NCBI RefSeq assembly: GCF_004340945.1
Contig: NZ_SLYD01000004.1
Coordinates: 496,001-560,000 of the forward strand
DNA: 64,000 nucleotides
Direction of reading: 5' to 3'
Source: Sphingomonas sp. PP-F2F-A104-K0414
GTDB lineage: Bacteria > Pseudomonadota > Alphaproteobacteria > Sphingomonadales > Sphingomonadaceae
The notes beneath the pieces are model-generated. The model was not told the DNA's origin. It did not search any database and was given only the letters and a program-made list of their open reading frames with translations. Made by a program: the position numbers and the translations under genes. Positions 9,446 through 17,740 of this stretch are shown one piece after another. Each line of letters begins with the position of its first letter. The stretch's first letter is position 1.

Positions 9446-12136
9446 TTAGTCGAGGTTAGGACGAAGCCAGCGTTCGGCGGTCTTGAGGTCCGCGCCACGG
9501 CGTGCGGCATAGTCTTCGAGCTGGTCGCGGCCGACGCGGGCGACGCCGAAATACTCGGCCTGCGGGTGGCCGAAATAGAAGCCGGAGACGGCGGCGGTCG
9601 GGAACATCGCGAAGCTCTCGGTCAGTTCGAGGCCGGTCGCGGTCGGCGCGTCGAGCAGGTCGAACAGGATCGGCTTGAGGCTGTGGTCCGGGCAGGCGGG
9701 GTAACCCGGCGCCGGACGGATGCCGCGATACTGTTCCTTAATCATCGCTTCGTTGGTGAGCTGTTCGTCGGGCGCATAGCCCCAGAGATCGGTGCGGACG
9801 TGCTTGTGGAGGCGTTCGGCAAAGGCTTCGGCGAAGCGGTCGGCGAGCGCCTTCAGCAGAATGTCGTTGTAATCGTCGTTGTCCGCCTTGAAGCGGGCGA
9901 TGTGATCGTCGATCCCGTGGATGCCGACTGCGAAACCGCCGAACCAGTCGTCCTGGGTGTCGACGAAATCGGCGAGACACATGTTGGCGCGGCCTTCGCG
10001 CTTGGCGATCTGCTGGCGCAGCATGGGGAGACGTACTTCGTCTTCTGCCCCCTTCCCGATTGCGGGAAGGGTCGGGGAAGGGCCTTCTTGTGCGGCACGC
10101 CCCTCCCCTGACCCCTCCCGCAAGCGGGAGGGGGAAAGAACCACATCATCACCCTCACGCCGCGCAGGCCACAGCCCCGCTACCCCGCGCGGGGTCAGCC
10201 ACTTCTCCGCGACGATCGTATCGAGCATCGCCTGCGCATCCGCGTACAGCGAACTCGCGCTCTCGCCGACGACCTCGTCGGTCAGGATCGCCGGGAAATT
10301 CCCCGCGAGCTCCCACGCGCGAAAGAACGGCGTCCAGTCGATATAGTCGCGCAGATCCGACAGATCCCAATCCGCGAACACATGCACGCCAGGCTTCACC
10401 GGCGCAGGCGGTTTCAGCGCGAAATCCGCAACGAACGCGCGCTCGCGCGCGGTCGCCAGGGGCAGCAACTCGCTCTGCCCCTTGTTCGCGCGCGAGATCC
10501 GCACCGCCTCATACTCGTCCGCGGTCTTGGTCACGAACTCGTCGCGGATCGTGTCCGACACCAGGGTCGACGCGACGCCGACCGCGCGGCTCGCATCGAG
10601 CACATGCACCACCGGACCATCATACGCCGGCGCGATCCGCAGCGCGGTATGCACCTTCGACGTCGTCGCGCCGCCGATCAGCAGCGGCATCGTCATGCCG
10701 GCGCGCTTCATCTCTTCGGCGACCGTCACCATCTCGTCCAGCGACGGCGTGATCAGCCCCGACAACCCGATCATGTCCGCATCGTTCTCGTTGGCGGCTT
10801 CGAGGATCTTCGACCACGGCACCATCACGCCGAGATCGACCACGTCGAAGCCGTTGCACTGGAGCACCACGCCGACGATGTTCTTGCCGATATCATGCAC
10901 GTCGCCCTTGACGGTCGCCATGATGATCTTGCCCTTGCCGCGTGCGCCGGGCTCCTTGGCCGCCTCGATATACGGGAGCAAATGCGCGACCGCCTTCTTC
11001 ATCACGCGCGCCGACTTCACGACCTGCGGCAGGAACATCTTGCCCGACCCGAACAGGTCGCCGACCACGTTCATGCCGTCCATCAGCGGGCCTTCGATCA
11101 CTTCGATCGGCCGGCCGCCGGCATCGGCGATGATCTGGCGCGCTTCCTCAGTATCCTCGACGACGTGGAGGTCGATGCCCTTGACCAGCGCATATTCGAG
11201 GCGCTTGTTGACACCCAGCGACCGCCATTCCGCCGCCGCCTTCTCCGCGACCACGTCGGTGCCGCGATAGCGTTCGGCGAGCGCGACCAGCCGGTCACCC
11301 GCCTCGGGATCGGTGTTGAGCACGACGTCCTCGACCGCCTGGCGCAGCTCGGGATCGATGTCGTCGTAGATGTCGAGCTGGCCGGCGTTGACGATCGCCA
11401 TGTCCATGCCCGCGGGGATCGCGTAGTACAGGAACACGCTGTGCATCGCCCGGCGCACGGGTTCGTTGCCGCGGAACGAGAAGCTGAAGTTCGACAGCCC
11501 GCCCGAGATATGGACGTGGGGGCAGCGCGCCTTGATCTCCTTGCACGCCTCGATGAAGTCGACGCCGTAGTTGTTATGTTCCTCGATCCCCGTCGCGACA
11601 GCGAAGACGTTGGGATCGAAGATGATGTCCTCGGGCGGGAAGCCGATCCCGACGAGCAGCTTGTACGCGCGCTCGCATATCTCGACTTTCCGGTCCTTGG
11701 TGTCCGCCTGCCCGACCTCGTCGAACGCCATCACGACGACCGCCGCGCCATAGGCCATGCACTTGCGCGCTTGGGCGAGGAACTGCTCCTCGCCCTCCTT
11801 CATGCTGATCGAATTGACGATCGGCTTGCCGCTGACGCACTTCAGCCCGGCCTCGATCACGCTCCATTTCGAGCTGTCGACCATGAACGGGATGCGCGCG
11901 ATATCGGGTTCGGCGGCGATCAGCTTCAGGAACGTCGTCATCGCGTGGTGCGCGTCGAGCAGCCCCTCGTCCATGTTGACGTCGAGCACCTGCGCGCCGC
12001 TCTCGACCTGCTGACGCGCGACCTCGACCGCGGCGGGATAGTCGCCCGCCATGATCAGCTTCTTGAAGCGCGCCGAGCCGGTGACGTTGGTGCGCTCGCC
12101 GATGTTGACGAAGGAGGTGGAGGAGGTGGTGGTCAT
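9446..12136 (-). CDS. metH: Methionine synthase, cobalamin-dependent, C-terminal polypeptide (pterin, B12 and activation domains)
   Basis: The 896-residue second half of a split MetH. In order it has a pterin-binding barrel starting [16 protein letters not shown], the helical cap, and the B12-binding domain with the cobalt-ligating histidine in [17 protein letters not shown]. The SAM-dependent reactivation domain follows, with [15 protein letters not shown] and the conserved [12 protein letters not shown]. It moves the methyl group of 5-methyl-THF through cobalamin to homocysteine, which is bound by the separate N-terminal polypeptide encoded upstream. About 35 residues near 665-700 ([20 protein letters not shown] and following) have no counterpart in normal MetH and are encoded by an in-frame palindromic repeat. 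The frame stays open on both sides, so the protein is probably functional. The GGGGAGG ribosome site comes from the repeat upstream. Confidence 0.95.
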   Translation of the reverse strand: MTTTSSTSFVNIGERTNVTGSARFKKLIMAGDYPAAVEVARQQVESGAQVLDVNMDEGLLDAHHAMTTFLKLIAAEPDIARIPFMVDSSKWSVIEAGLKCVSGKPIVNSISMKEGEEQFLAQARKCMAYGAAVVVMAFDEVGQADTKDRKVEICERAYKLLVGIGFPPEDIIFDPNVFAVATGIEEHNNYGVDFIEACKEIKARCPHVHISGGLSNFSFSFRGNEPVRRAMHSVFLYYAIPAGMDMAIVNAGQLDIYDDIDPELRQAVEDVVLNTDPEAGDRLVALAERYRGTDVVAEKAAAEWRSLGVNKRLEYALVKGIDLHVVEDTEEARQIIADAGGRPIEVIEGPLMDGMNVVGDLFGSGKMFLPQVVKSARVMKKAVAHLLPYIEAAKEPGARGKGKIIMATVKGDVHDIGKNIVGVVLQCNGFDVVDLGVMVPWSKILEAANENDADMIGLSGLITPSLDEMVTVAEEMKRAGMTMPLLIGGATTSKVHTALRIAPAYDGPVVHVLDASRAVGVASTLVSDTIRDEFVTKTADEYEAVRISRANKGQSELLPLATARERAFVADFALKPPAPVKPGVHVFADWDLSDLRDYIDWTPFFRAWELAGNFPAILTDEVVGESASSLYADAQAMLDTIVAEKWLTPRGVAGLWPARREGDDVVLSPSRLREGSGEGRAAQEGPSPTLPAIGKGAEDEVRLPMLRQQIAKREGRANMCLADFVDTQDDWFGGFAVGIHGIDDHIARFKADNDDYNDILLKALADRFAEAFAERLHKHVRTDLWGYAPDEQLTNEAMIKEQYRGIRPAPGYPACPDHSLKPILFDLLDAPTATGLELTESFAMFPTAAVSGFYFGHPQAEYFGVARVGRDQLEDYAARRGADLKTAERWLRPNLD
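10047..10134. repeat. Palindromic repeat, family 2 (copy B), inside the metH coding sequence
   Basis: The left arm CCCCTTCCCGATTGCGGGAA and the right arm CCCGCAAGCGGGAGGGG belong to inverted hairpin units of the same family as the intergenic copy at 13349-13452. This copy lies wholly within the metH part 2 reading frame and is translated as a low-complexity insert in the activation domain. Confidence 0.88.
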
Positions 12137-12149
12137 CGGTTTTCCAATT

Positions 12150-12277
12150 CCTCCCCGGTACGGGGAGGGGAACCGCTCGCAGAGCGGTGGAGGGGGCTCT
12201 CCACGAACGTTACGCTTGGTGGAGAGCCCCCTCCACCACGCCTTTCAGGCGCGGTCCCCCTCCCCGTGCCGGGGAGG
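12150..12277. repeat. Palindromic repeat, family 3 (copy C), between the two metH genes
   Basis: Inverted arms CCTCCCCGGTACGGGGAGGGG (left) and CCCCCTCCCCGTGCCGGGGAGG (right) enclose a second inverted pair around GGAGGGGGCTCTCCAC and GTGGAGAGCCCCCTCC. The element fills almost the whole 143-base gap. It ends two bases before the stop codon of metH part 1 and begins 13 bases before the start of metH part 2. Confidence 0.88.
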
Positions 12278-12279
12278 AT

Positions 12280-13338
12280 TTACGCCGCCATCGTGAATGG
12301 TTCGAGGCCGGCGAGCTTGGTCCGCACTTCAGGCCGCGCCACAGCCCGCGGCTCGAGCCCACGCACACCATCGGCCATCGCCTTGATATGCGCCGGGGTC
12401 GACCCGCAGCAGCCGCCGAGCACGTTGACCTGCTTGGCCACCGCCCACTCGCCGACCAGCCCGGCCGTCGTCTCCGGCTGCTCGTCATACTCGCCGAGTT
12501 CGTTCGGGAGCCCCGCGTTCGGGTAGACCATGATCAGCGTATCGGCGATCGCCGACAGCGTCTTCACGTGCGGCCGCAGCTGCTCCGCGCCGAACGAACA
12601 GTTGAGCCCGATCGTGATCGGCTTGGCATGCCGCACCGCATGCCAGAACGCCTCGACCGTATGCCCCGACAGGTTGCGCCCCGAGAGATCGGTCAACGTC
12701 ATCGACATCATGATCGGCACGTCGCGCCCGAGAGCGTCGCCCGCCTCGATCGCCGCCATGATCCCGGCCTTGGCGTTGAGCGTATCGAACACCGTCTCGA
12801 TCAGGATGAAGTCGACACCGACCCCCTCGCCGCCTTCGAGCAGCGCGTCGATCTGTTCGCGGTACACGCCCTTCAGATAATCGAAGTCGATCTCGCGAAA
12901 GCCGGGATCGTTGACGTCGGGCGACAGCGACAGCGTCTTGTTGGTCGGCCCGATCGCGCCGGCGACGAAGCGCGGACGGCCGTCCTTGGCCTCGTATTCG
13001 TTGGCGAGCGCGCGAGCGATCCTGGCGGACTCGACGTTGATCTCGCGCACCAGATGCTCTGCGCCGTAGTCGGCCTGCGAGATGACGTTTGCGCTGAACG
13101 TGTTGGTCGAGACGATGTCCGAGCCGGCCTCCAGATATTCGCGCGTGATCGTTTCGGGGACGTCCGGCTTGGTGATCGCCAGGATGTCATTGTTGCCCTT
13201 CTGGTCGTGCGACAAGCCGAGCGACCCTGCGTAAGCCGCCTCGTCGAGCTTCCAGTTCTGGATCTCGGTGCCGAACGCGCCGTCGGTGATCAGGATGCGC
13301 TTGGCGGCTTCCGCGTTGAAACGTTCACGTGGTGTCAT
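12280..13338 (-). CDS. metH: Methionine synthase, N-terminal polypeptide (homocysteine S-methyltransferase domain)
   Basis: A 352-residue homocysteine-binding barrel, the first half of MetH made as its own protein. It begins with the family's RILITDGAFGTEIQ, contains LNCSFGAEQLRPHV with the first zinc cysteine, and ends with VNVLGGCCGSTPAHI carrying the other two. All three zinc ligands are present, so it should bind and activate homocysteine. The ATG is chosen because GGAGGAG lies seven bases upstream; part of that ribosome site comes from the palindromic repeat between this gene and metF. Split metH is known from other alphaproteobacteria, so this is not a broken gene. Confidence 0.95.
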   Translation of the reverse strand: MTPRERFNAEAAKRILITDGAFGTEIQNWKLDEAAYAGSLGLSHDQKGNNDILAITKPDVPETITREYLEAGSDIVSTNTFSANVISQADYGAEHLVREINVESARIARALANEYEAKDGRPRFVAGAIGPTNKTLSLSPDVNDPGFREIDFDYLKGVYREQIDALLEGGEGVGVDFILIETVFDTLNAKAGIMAAIEAGDALGRDVPIMMSMTLTDLSGRNLSGHTVEAFWHAVRHAKPITIGLNCSFGAEQLRPHVKTLSAIADTLIMVYPNAGLPNELGEYDEQPETTAGLVGEWAVAKQVNVLGGCCGSTPAHIKAMADGVRGLEPRAVARPEVRTKLAGLEPFTMAA

Positions 13339-13348
13339 CGTCGATCTC

Positions 13349-13452
13349 CTCCCCTCCCGCTGGCGGGAGGGGTCGGGGGAGGGAAGTGCCGCAAACGAGA
13401 CGGTCGGGTTGGGCCAGCCCCTCCCCTGACCCCTCCCGCAAGCGGGAGGGGA
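13349..13452. repeat. Palindromic repeat, family 2 (copy D), between metF and metH
   Basis: CCCCTCCCGCTGGCGGGAGG on the left and CCCTCCCGCAAGCGGGAGGGG on the right form inverted hairpin units joined by a spacer of about 40 bases. The repeat occupies nearly all of the metF-metH gap and contributes the purine-rich ribosome site of metH part 1. Confidence 0.88.
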
Positions 13453-13453
13453 G

Positions 13454-14398
13454 TTACGCCGCGGCAACCTTTTCGCTCGGTTTCGCGCGAACACCGAGCA
13501 TGTGGCAGATCGCGTAGGCCAGCTCGGCGCGGTTGAGCGTGTAGAAGTGGAAGTCCTTCACCCCGCCCGCATAGAGCCGCCGGCACATCTCGGCCGCGAT
13601 CGTCGCCGCCACGAGCTGCCGCGCCGAAGGATGATCGTCGAGGCCTTCGAACAACCGGTCCATCCACGCCGGAATCTCCGCACCGCAGAGCCCAGCGAAC
13701 TTCCGCGTCTGCGCGACGTTCGACACCGGCAGGATACCCGGCAGGATCTGCGCGGTGATCCCGGCGGCTGCAACCCGGTCGCGAAACCGGAAATACGCCT
13801 CGGGCGAGAAGAAGAACTGCGTGATCGCGCGGGTCGCACCGGCATCGATCTTGCGCTTCAGATTATCAATATCCGCGTCATGCCCGCCCGATTCCGGATG
13901 GCATTCGGGATACGCCGCGACTGAAATCTCGAACGGATGCAGCTTCCGCAACCCCGCGACCAAAGCCGCGGCGTTCTCATACCCGCCCGGATGCGCCTGA
14001 TAGGGCTGACCCAGCGTCGGCATGTCGCCACGAAGCGCGACGATGTGGCGCACGCCCGCTGCCCAATATTCCTCGGCCACCTGGTCGATCTCGGCCTTGG
14101 TCGCCTCGACGCAGGTCAGATGCGCGGCGGCGTTCATCGATGTCTCGCGCTGGATCCGCGCCACCGTCGCATGCGTCCGCTCGCGCGTGGAGCCGCCCGC
14201 GCCGTACGTCACCGACACGAAATCCGGGCCGAGCGGCTCCAGCGTGCGGATCGCCTCCCAGAGCTGCGTCTCCATTTTCTCGCTCTTCGGAGGGAAGAAC
14301 TCGAAGCTTAAGCCGACATCACCCGCGAGGTCCGCGAACAGCGGTTCTTCGAGCGCGCGGCGCGCTTCTGCCAGTTGGGGGATCGAAATGTTCGTCAT
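13454..14398 (-). CDS. metF: Methylenetetrahydrofolate reductase
   Basis: A 314-residue flavoprotein that reduces 5,10-methylene-THF to 5-methyl-THF, the methyl donor for the MetH pair downstream. Family marks are SFEFFPPKSEKME near the N terminus, FVSVTYGAGGSTRE, AHLTCVEATKAEI, the folate/FAD stretch RHIVALRGDMP and ITQFFFSPEAYFRF. The length is normal for bacterial MetF. The ATG overlaps the stop of the ArsR-methyltransferase gene by four bases (ATGA), so expression is coupled to the putative regulator. Confidence 0.96.
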   Translation of the reverse strand: MTNISIPQLAEARRALEEPLFADLAGDVGLSFEFFPPKSEKMETQLWEAIRTLEPLGPDFVSVTYGAGGSTRERTHATVARIQRETSMNAAAHLTCVEATKAEIDQVAEEYWAAGVRHIVALRGDMPTLGQPYQAHPGGYENAAALVAGLRKLHPFEISVAAYPECHPESGGHDADIDNLKRKIDAGATRAITQFFFSPEAYFRFRDRVAAAGITAQILPGILPVSNVAQTRKFAGLCGAEIPAWMDRLFEGLDDHPSARQLVAATIAAEMCRRLYAGGVKDFHFYTLNRAELAYAICHMLGVRAKPSEKVAAA

Positions 14399-15348
14399 GC
14401 CGCCTTCACCTCACGCAAGCTCGCGCCGATCTTTCGACCGAGCCATAATTTCACCGTCAACTCACCGCCCTCGAGCGTCTCCACGCGCGCCGTCTGCAAG
14501 CCAGCCGCGTCGAACCACGCCGCCATCTGCTCGTCCGCAAAGCCGAGACGCGTATGCGCATCGCGCACCCGCAGCTCCTCGCGGTCGTGGCTCGCGAAAT
14601 CGGCGATCAGCAACCGACCGCCCGGTACGAGCACGCGCGCCGCCTCGCTGACCGCGGCGCCCGGCTGCTGTGCGAAATGCAGCACGTGATGCAGGATCGC
14701 GACGTCGGCCGCAGCATCCGCCATCGGCAACGCGTACAGATCCGCTTGCCGCAGCTCCGCATGCGTCATGTCGTGCAGCTTCGCGCGCGCTAGCCGCAGC
14801 ATCTCCGAACTGCGATCGATCCCGAGCGCGACCGTAGCCTGCCCGCCGAACAGTTCGAGCATCCGCCCGGTGCCCGTACCGATATCGATCAGCGTCCCCA
14901 CCGGCGCGTCGCCGAGCACTGCCGCCATCGCCGCCTCGACCTCGCTATCGGCGACATGCAAGGACCGAATCGCGTCCCACTCGTCGGCATGCCCCTCGAA
15001 CCACGCCGCCGCCGATGCCGCCCGATCCGCGCGCACCGCCGCAAGCCGCGCCGCGTCCGCCACTGCCCAATGATCCGGCTCGGTCTTCGCCCAGGTATCG
15101 AGCGCGCCTGCAACCGGCTCGACCACATCCGGTGCGCCGAGCGCGACGAACACCCAACTGCCCTCCTTGCGACGTTCGGCCAGCCCGGCATCGCACAGAA
15201 TTTTCACGTGCCGCGAGACACGCGGCTGGCTCTGCCCGAGCACCTGCGCGAGTTCGCCGACCGACAGCTCCATCCGCCGCAACAGCGCAAGGATCCGCAA
15301 CCGGGTCGCGTCCGCCAGTGCACGGAAGATGTCGAGCGCCATCGTCAT
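14395..15348 (-). CDS. ArsR-family regulator fused to a SAM-dependent methyltransferase
   Basis: A 317-residue two-domain protein. Residues 1-85 are an ArsR winged helix (ALADATRLRILALLRRMELS, QSQPRVSRHVKILCDAGL). Residues from about 130 on form a class I methyltransferase with the SAM-binding motif LIDIGTGTGRMLELF, the acidic strand end ALGIDRSSEM, and ADVAILHHVLHFAQQ. It heads the metF-metH operon through a four-base overlap. A perfect 22-bp palindrome lies seven bases upstream of its start. I infer a SAM- or SAH-responsive autorepressor of the methionine cycle, comparable in role to the known ArsR-type regulator SahR. It could alternatively still be a working methyltransferase with an unknown substrate. 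Confidence 0.9.
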   Translation of the reverse strand: MTMALDIFRALADATRLRILALLRRMELSVGELAQVLGQSQPRVSRHVKILCDAGLAERRKEGSWVFVALGAPDVVEPVAGALDTWAKTEPDHWAVADAARLAAVRADRAASAAAWFEGHADEWDAIRSLHVADSEVEAAMAAVLGDAPVGTLIDIGTGTGRMLELFGGQATVALGIDRSSEMLRLARAKLHDMTHAELRQADLYALPMADAAADVAILHHVLHFAQQPGAAVSEAARVLVPGGRLLIADFASHDREELRVRDAHTRLGFADEQMAAWFDAAGLQTARVETLEGGELTVKLWLGRKIGASLREVKAA

Positions 15349-15355
15349 GAAAGTT

Positions 15356-15377
15356 CATATAAAGATTTCTTTATATG
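15356..15377. promoter_or_regulatory. Perfect 22-bp palindrome, candidate ArsR operator
   Basis: CATATAAAGA and TCTTTATATG are exact inverted repeats around a TT centre. The site lies seven bases from the ATG of the ArsR-methyltransferase gene and stands out as AT-rich in GC-rich surroundings. ArsR proteins bind such palindromes at their own promoters, so autoregulation of the methionine operon is likely. Confidence 0.75.
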
Positions 15378-15541
15378 AGGTCAACGCAGGCGTGCGCATC
15401 TTCCATTTCCGCCATAGGTTTCTGCGACTTATCGCATCGCGCGCGATCGTGACGGATCGGAAACGCTTTCTCCGCGTTCGATTGCGCTATGGGCTGGGGA
15501 TTCCCCGGTCCACAAGACGACATCCACGGGAGTAGATACCT

Positions 15542-15913
15542 ATGAAGAAGTTCCTGATCCCCGCCCTGGCGCTCACCGCCGGCCTCGCCGCTTGCAGCAA
15601 CAACGCGCAGGACCAGACCGCACAGGCCGCCAACGCGATCGCCGCCGACGCCAGCGCGACCACCGCCAACGCCGTCGACGACGTCAGCGCAGCCAGCGAT
15701 CGCGCGCTGGGTTCGGCAGAGCGCTCGCTCGACAACGCCGGTGCGAAGCTCGACAACGCCACCGACAATCTCGATGTGAAGGCCGATCGCGCCGGTGACC
15801 GCATCGAAGCCGGTGCAGACCGCGCAGGCGCCTCGATCAGCAACGGTGCCGACCGCGCCGCCGACGCCACCGGCAACGCGCTGACCCGCGCCGGCAACGC
15901 GATCAAGGACTAA
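15542..15913 (+). CDS. Small lipoprotein with 11-residue amphipathic repeats
   Basis: A 123-residue protein with an N-terminal lipoprotein signal (MKKFLIPALALTAGLAAC), so the mature chain would begin at the lipidated cysteine 18. The rest is rich in A, D, N and R and nearly free of bulky residues. From about residue 80 it falls into 11-residue units, for example ADRAGDRIEAG, ADRAGASISNG and ADRAADATGNA. Such 11-mers form amphipathic helices in LEA-type and some membrane-surface proteins. It may be a stress or envelope lipoprotein; no function is known to me. The ATG has GGGAG about 10 bases upstream. Confidence 0.85.
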   Translation: MKKFLIPALALTAGLAACSNNAQDQTAQAANAIAADASATTANAVDDVSAASDRALGSAERSLDNAGAKLDNATDNLDVKADRAGDRIEAGADRAGASISNGADRAADATGNALTRAGNAIKD

Positions 15914-15916
15914 GCC

Positions 15917-16252
15917 TTGCTAGGGCGCCCCCACCTCCCCGTCATCCCAGCGAACGCTGGGATCTTCCAGTTCGGGTCACGACGACCGGCACAGAGAGAT
16001 ACCAGCTTTCGCTGGCATGACGGTGTGGTGGTGGGGGCGCTGTTTGCTATTTCTTCGTTGGCAGCCTGCTCACCCGCCAGCGAACCCGGCGCCGTCACCG
16101 CCGACGAAGCGCATCAGTTGAACGAAGCCGCCGCGATGCTCGACGCCAACAGCGTCGATCTGAACGCGATTGCCGCCGCTTCTGACGACACTGCGCCCGA
16201 CACCGAAACACCATCGAATCCCCTCTCGAACCAAAGCGATCAGACCCGATGA
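15917..16252 (+). CDS. Putative lipoprotein whose 5' end is made of a palindromic repeat
   Basis: The convincing part is the last 75 residues: a hydrophobic stretch and lipobox (VGALFAISSLAAC), then an acidic, low-complexity tail ending in NPLSNQSDQTR. Upstream, the frame stays open through the repeat and translates as VIPANAGIF and similar, which is typical of read-through repeats. The true start is unclear. A GTG at the repeat edge would give a signal peptide with no positive charge, while the TTG at 15917 gives a long basic leader. The original 5' end may have been replaced by the repeat. The stop overlaps the ATG of the aldo/keto reductase by four bases, so translation here probably still matters for that gene. 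Confidence 0.6.
   Translation: MLGRPHLPVIPANAGIFQFGSRRPAQRDTSFRWHDGVVVGALFAISSLAACSPASEPGAVTADEAHQLNEAAAMLDANSVDLNAIAAASDDTAPDTETPSNPLSNQSDQTR
15926..16040. repeat. Palindromic repeat, family 5 (copy F)
   Basis: GTCATCCCAGCGAACGCTGG and CCAGCTTTCGCTGGCATGAC are inverted arms. An outer inverted pair, GCGCCCCCACC and GGTGGGGGCGC, extends the element. Its right end runs into the coding sequence of the next small lipoprotein. Related to copy G at 49050-49135. Confidence 0.85.
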
Positions 16253-17196
16253 CCCTTCGCCGCCTCGGCTCGACCGATCTGAAGATCGCCCCCCTCGTCC
16301 TCGGCGGCAACGTGTTCGGTTGGACCGCCGACCGCGCCGCGAGCTTTGCCGTGCTCGACGCGTTCGTCGCCGGCGGCGGCACGATGATCGATACCGCCGA
16401 CGTGTATTCGGCGTGGGTCGACGGCCACAAGGGCGGCGAGTCCGAGGCAATGATCGGCGAATGGCTGAAGGCCAGCGGGAAGCGCGACGACGTGCTGATC
16501 GCGACCAAGGTCGGCATGCTCCCTGGCGAAGGCGGCGAGAAGCTCGCCCCCGCGCGTATCGCCGCGGCCGCCGAAGCCTCGCTCAAGCGCCTCGGCACCG
16601 ATCGCATCGATCTGTATTACGCACACCAGGACGACGACTCGCAAACGCAGGAAGCCGTCCTCGAAGCGTTCGGTAAGCTGGTCGATGCGGGGAAAGTCCG
16701 CGTCATCGGCGCGTCGAACTTCCACGCCGCCCGCCTCAAGTCCGCTGTCGAGGCCGCGAAGACGTCGGATCTGCCGCGCTACCATGTGCTCCAGCCCGAA
16801 TATAACCTCGTCAGCCGGACCAAGTTCGAGGGCGAATTGCAGGATTACTGCGTTACGGAGAATATCGGTGTGCTGCCGTATTACGGCCTCGCATCGGGCT
16901 TCCTGACCGGCAAATACCGTACCAAGGATGATCTCGGCCAGAGCGTCCGCGGCGGCCGGATGGGCGAACTGCTCGAAGGCAAGGGCAAGGCCGTTCTGGA
17001 GGCGATGGACTCGGTCGTCGAAGCCACCAGGGCCATCCACGCACAGGTCGCACTCGCCTGGCTGATCGCGCAACCCGGCGTGACGGCGCCGATCGCCAGC
17101 GCCACCAGCGTGAAGCAGATCGAGGACCTGCTCCCCGCGATGACGCTCGAATTGTCGAAGGACCAGCTGGACGCGTTGACCGACGCTGGCGCGTAG
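16249..17196 (+). CDS. Aldo/keto reductase
   Basis: A 315-residue NADPH-dependent oxidoreductase of the aldo/keto reductase superfamily. It has the N-terminal RRLGSTDLKIAPLVLGGN, the catalytic aspartate and tyrosine in MIDTADVYSAW, the lysine in LIATKVGM, and the active-site histidine in IDLYYAHQDD. The cofactor loop includes IGASNFHAARL, and the C terminus has VALAWLIAQPGV. It reduces an aldehyde or ketone in the cytoplasm; the substrate is unknown. The start overlaps the small lipoprotein gene as ATGA. A strong inverted repeat follows the stop. Confidence 0.94.
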   Translation: MTLRRLGSTDLKIAPLVLGGNVFGWTADRAASFAVLDAFVAGGGTMIDTADVYSAWVDGHKGGESEAMIGEWLKASGKRDDVLIATKVGMLPGEGGEKLAPARIAAAAEASLKRLGTDRIDLYYAHQDDDSQTQEAVLEAFGKLVDAGKVRVIGASNFHAARLKSAVEAAKTSDLPRYHVLQPEYNLVSRTKFEGELQDYCVTENIGVLPYYGLASGFLTGKYRTKDDLGQSVRGGRMGELLEGKGKAVLEAMDSVVEATRAIHAQVALAWLIAQPGVTAPIASATSVKQIEDLLPAMTLELSKDQLDALTDAGA

Positions 17197-17226
17197 ACTT
17201 TCAAGTATCAGACGTCCGCGAACCTC

Positions 17227-17312
17227 CCCGTCATCCTGACGAAAGTCAGGACCCAGGGTTACAGAAGACAGCGTTTGGTGCTCTGGGTCCTGACTTTCGT
17301 CAGGATGACGGG
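17227..17312. repeat. Palindromic repeat, family 4 (copy N)
   Basis: The long inverted repeat CCCGTCATCCTGACGAAAGT... and its complement ...TTTCGTCAGGATGACGGG enclose about 28 bases. Same family as 7515-7593, and again placed between convergent genes, where it can act as a bidirectional terminator or mRNA stabiliser. Confidence 0.88.
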
Positions 17313-17377
17313 TTTTGCCGGGTTATCTCGGACAACCATTCCAGAACTGTGGCGTAACGCTTCGCAACGACAAAGCC

Positions 17378-17692
17378 TCACGAACCCCAAGGGCTAGCCG
17401 TCTTCGGCACCGACGCTCTTGAGGATGCACCGCTCACGCCATCCAACCCGGCGAGCGGCAGCGCATCCGCCGCATTCCCGCTCGTAACCGGCACCGACAC
17501 CAGAACCGCGATATCCGCCGCCGTCTCCGGATCGGTCAGCCGGTGAACGATGTCGCGCACCGTCGCCACTTCCCAACCATCGTCATACGCGATCGCGAGC
17601 TTGTGACCGACCGCCGGCAGCGCATCGAACTCATAATCCTCCTGCCGATCTGCCGCAGCCCAGCTCGCGCCCATGAAAATCCGAACCAGCAT
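17378..17692 (-). CDS. Conserved-looking small protein of unknown function
   Basis: A 104-residue protein beginning MLVRIFMGASWAAADR. The first 65 residues look like folded protein (AYDDGWEVATVRDIVHRL). The last 35 are low complexity, rich in A, S and G. A GAAGG ribosome site lies seven bases before the ATG. It follows the peptidase gene on the other side of a 48-base gap and is read the same way. I do not recognise the family. Confidence 0.6.
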   Translation of the reverse strand: MLVRIFMGASWAAADRQEDYEFDALPAVGHKLAIAYDDGWEVATVRDIVHRLTDPETAADIAVLVSVPVTSGNAADALPLAGLDGVSGASSRASVPKTASPWGS

Positions 17693-17740
17693 CCGCGCAC
17701 CTTCTCGTTTCGATCCGGCACTGCTCCGAGTGCCGAGCCG

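Noticed and set aside
9446..13338. metH as a broken pseudogene
   Set aside because: Both halves keep all catalytic and metal-binding residues and have their own ribosome sites. Split metH is known in other alphaproteobacteria.
15349..15541. SAM or cobalamin riboswitch upstream of the methionine operon
   Set aside because: The leader before the ArsR-fusion start is too short and shows only the 22-bp palindrome. No riboswitch core was recognised.
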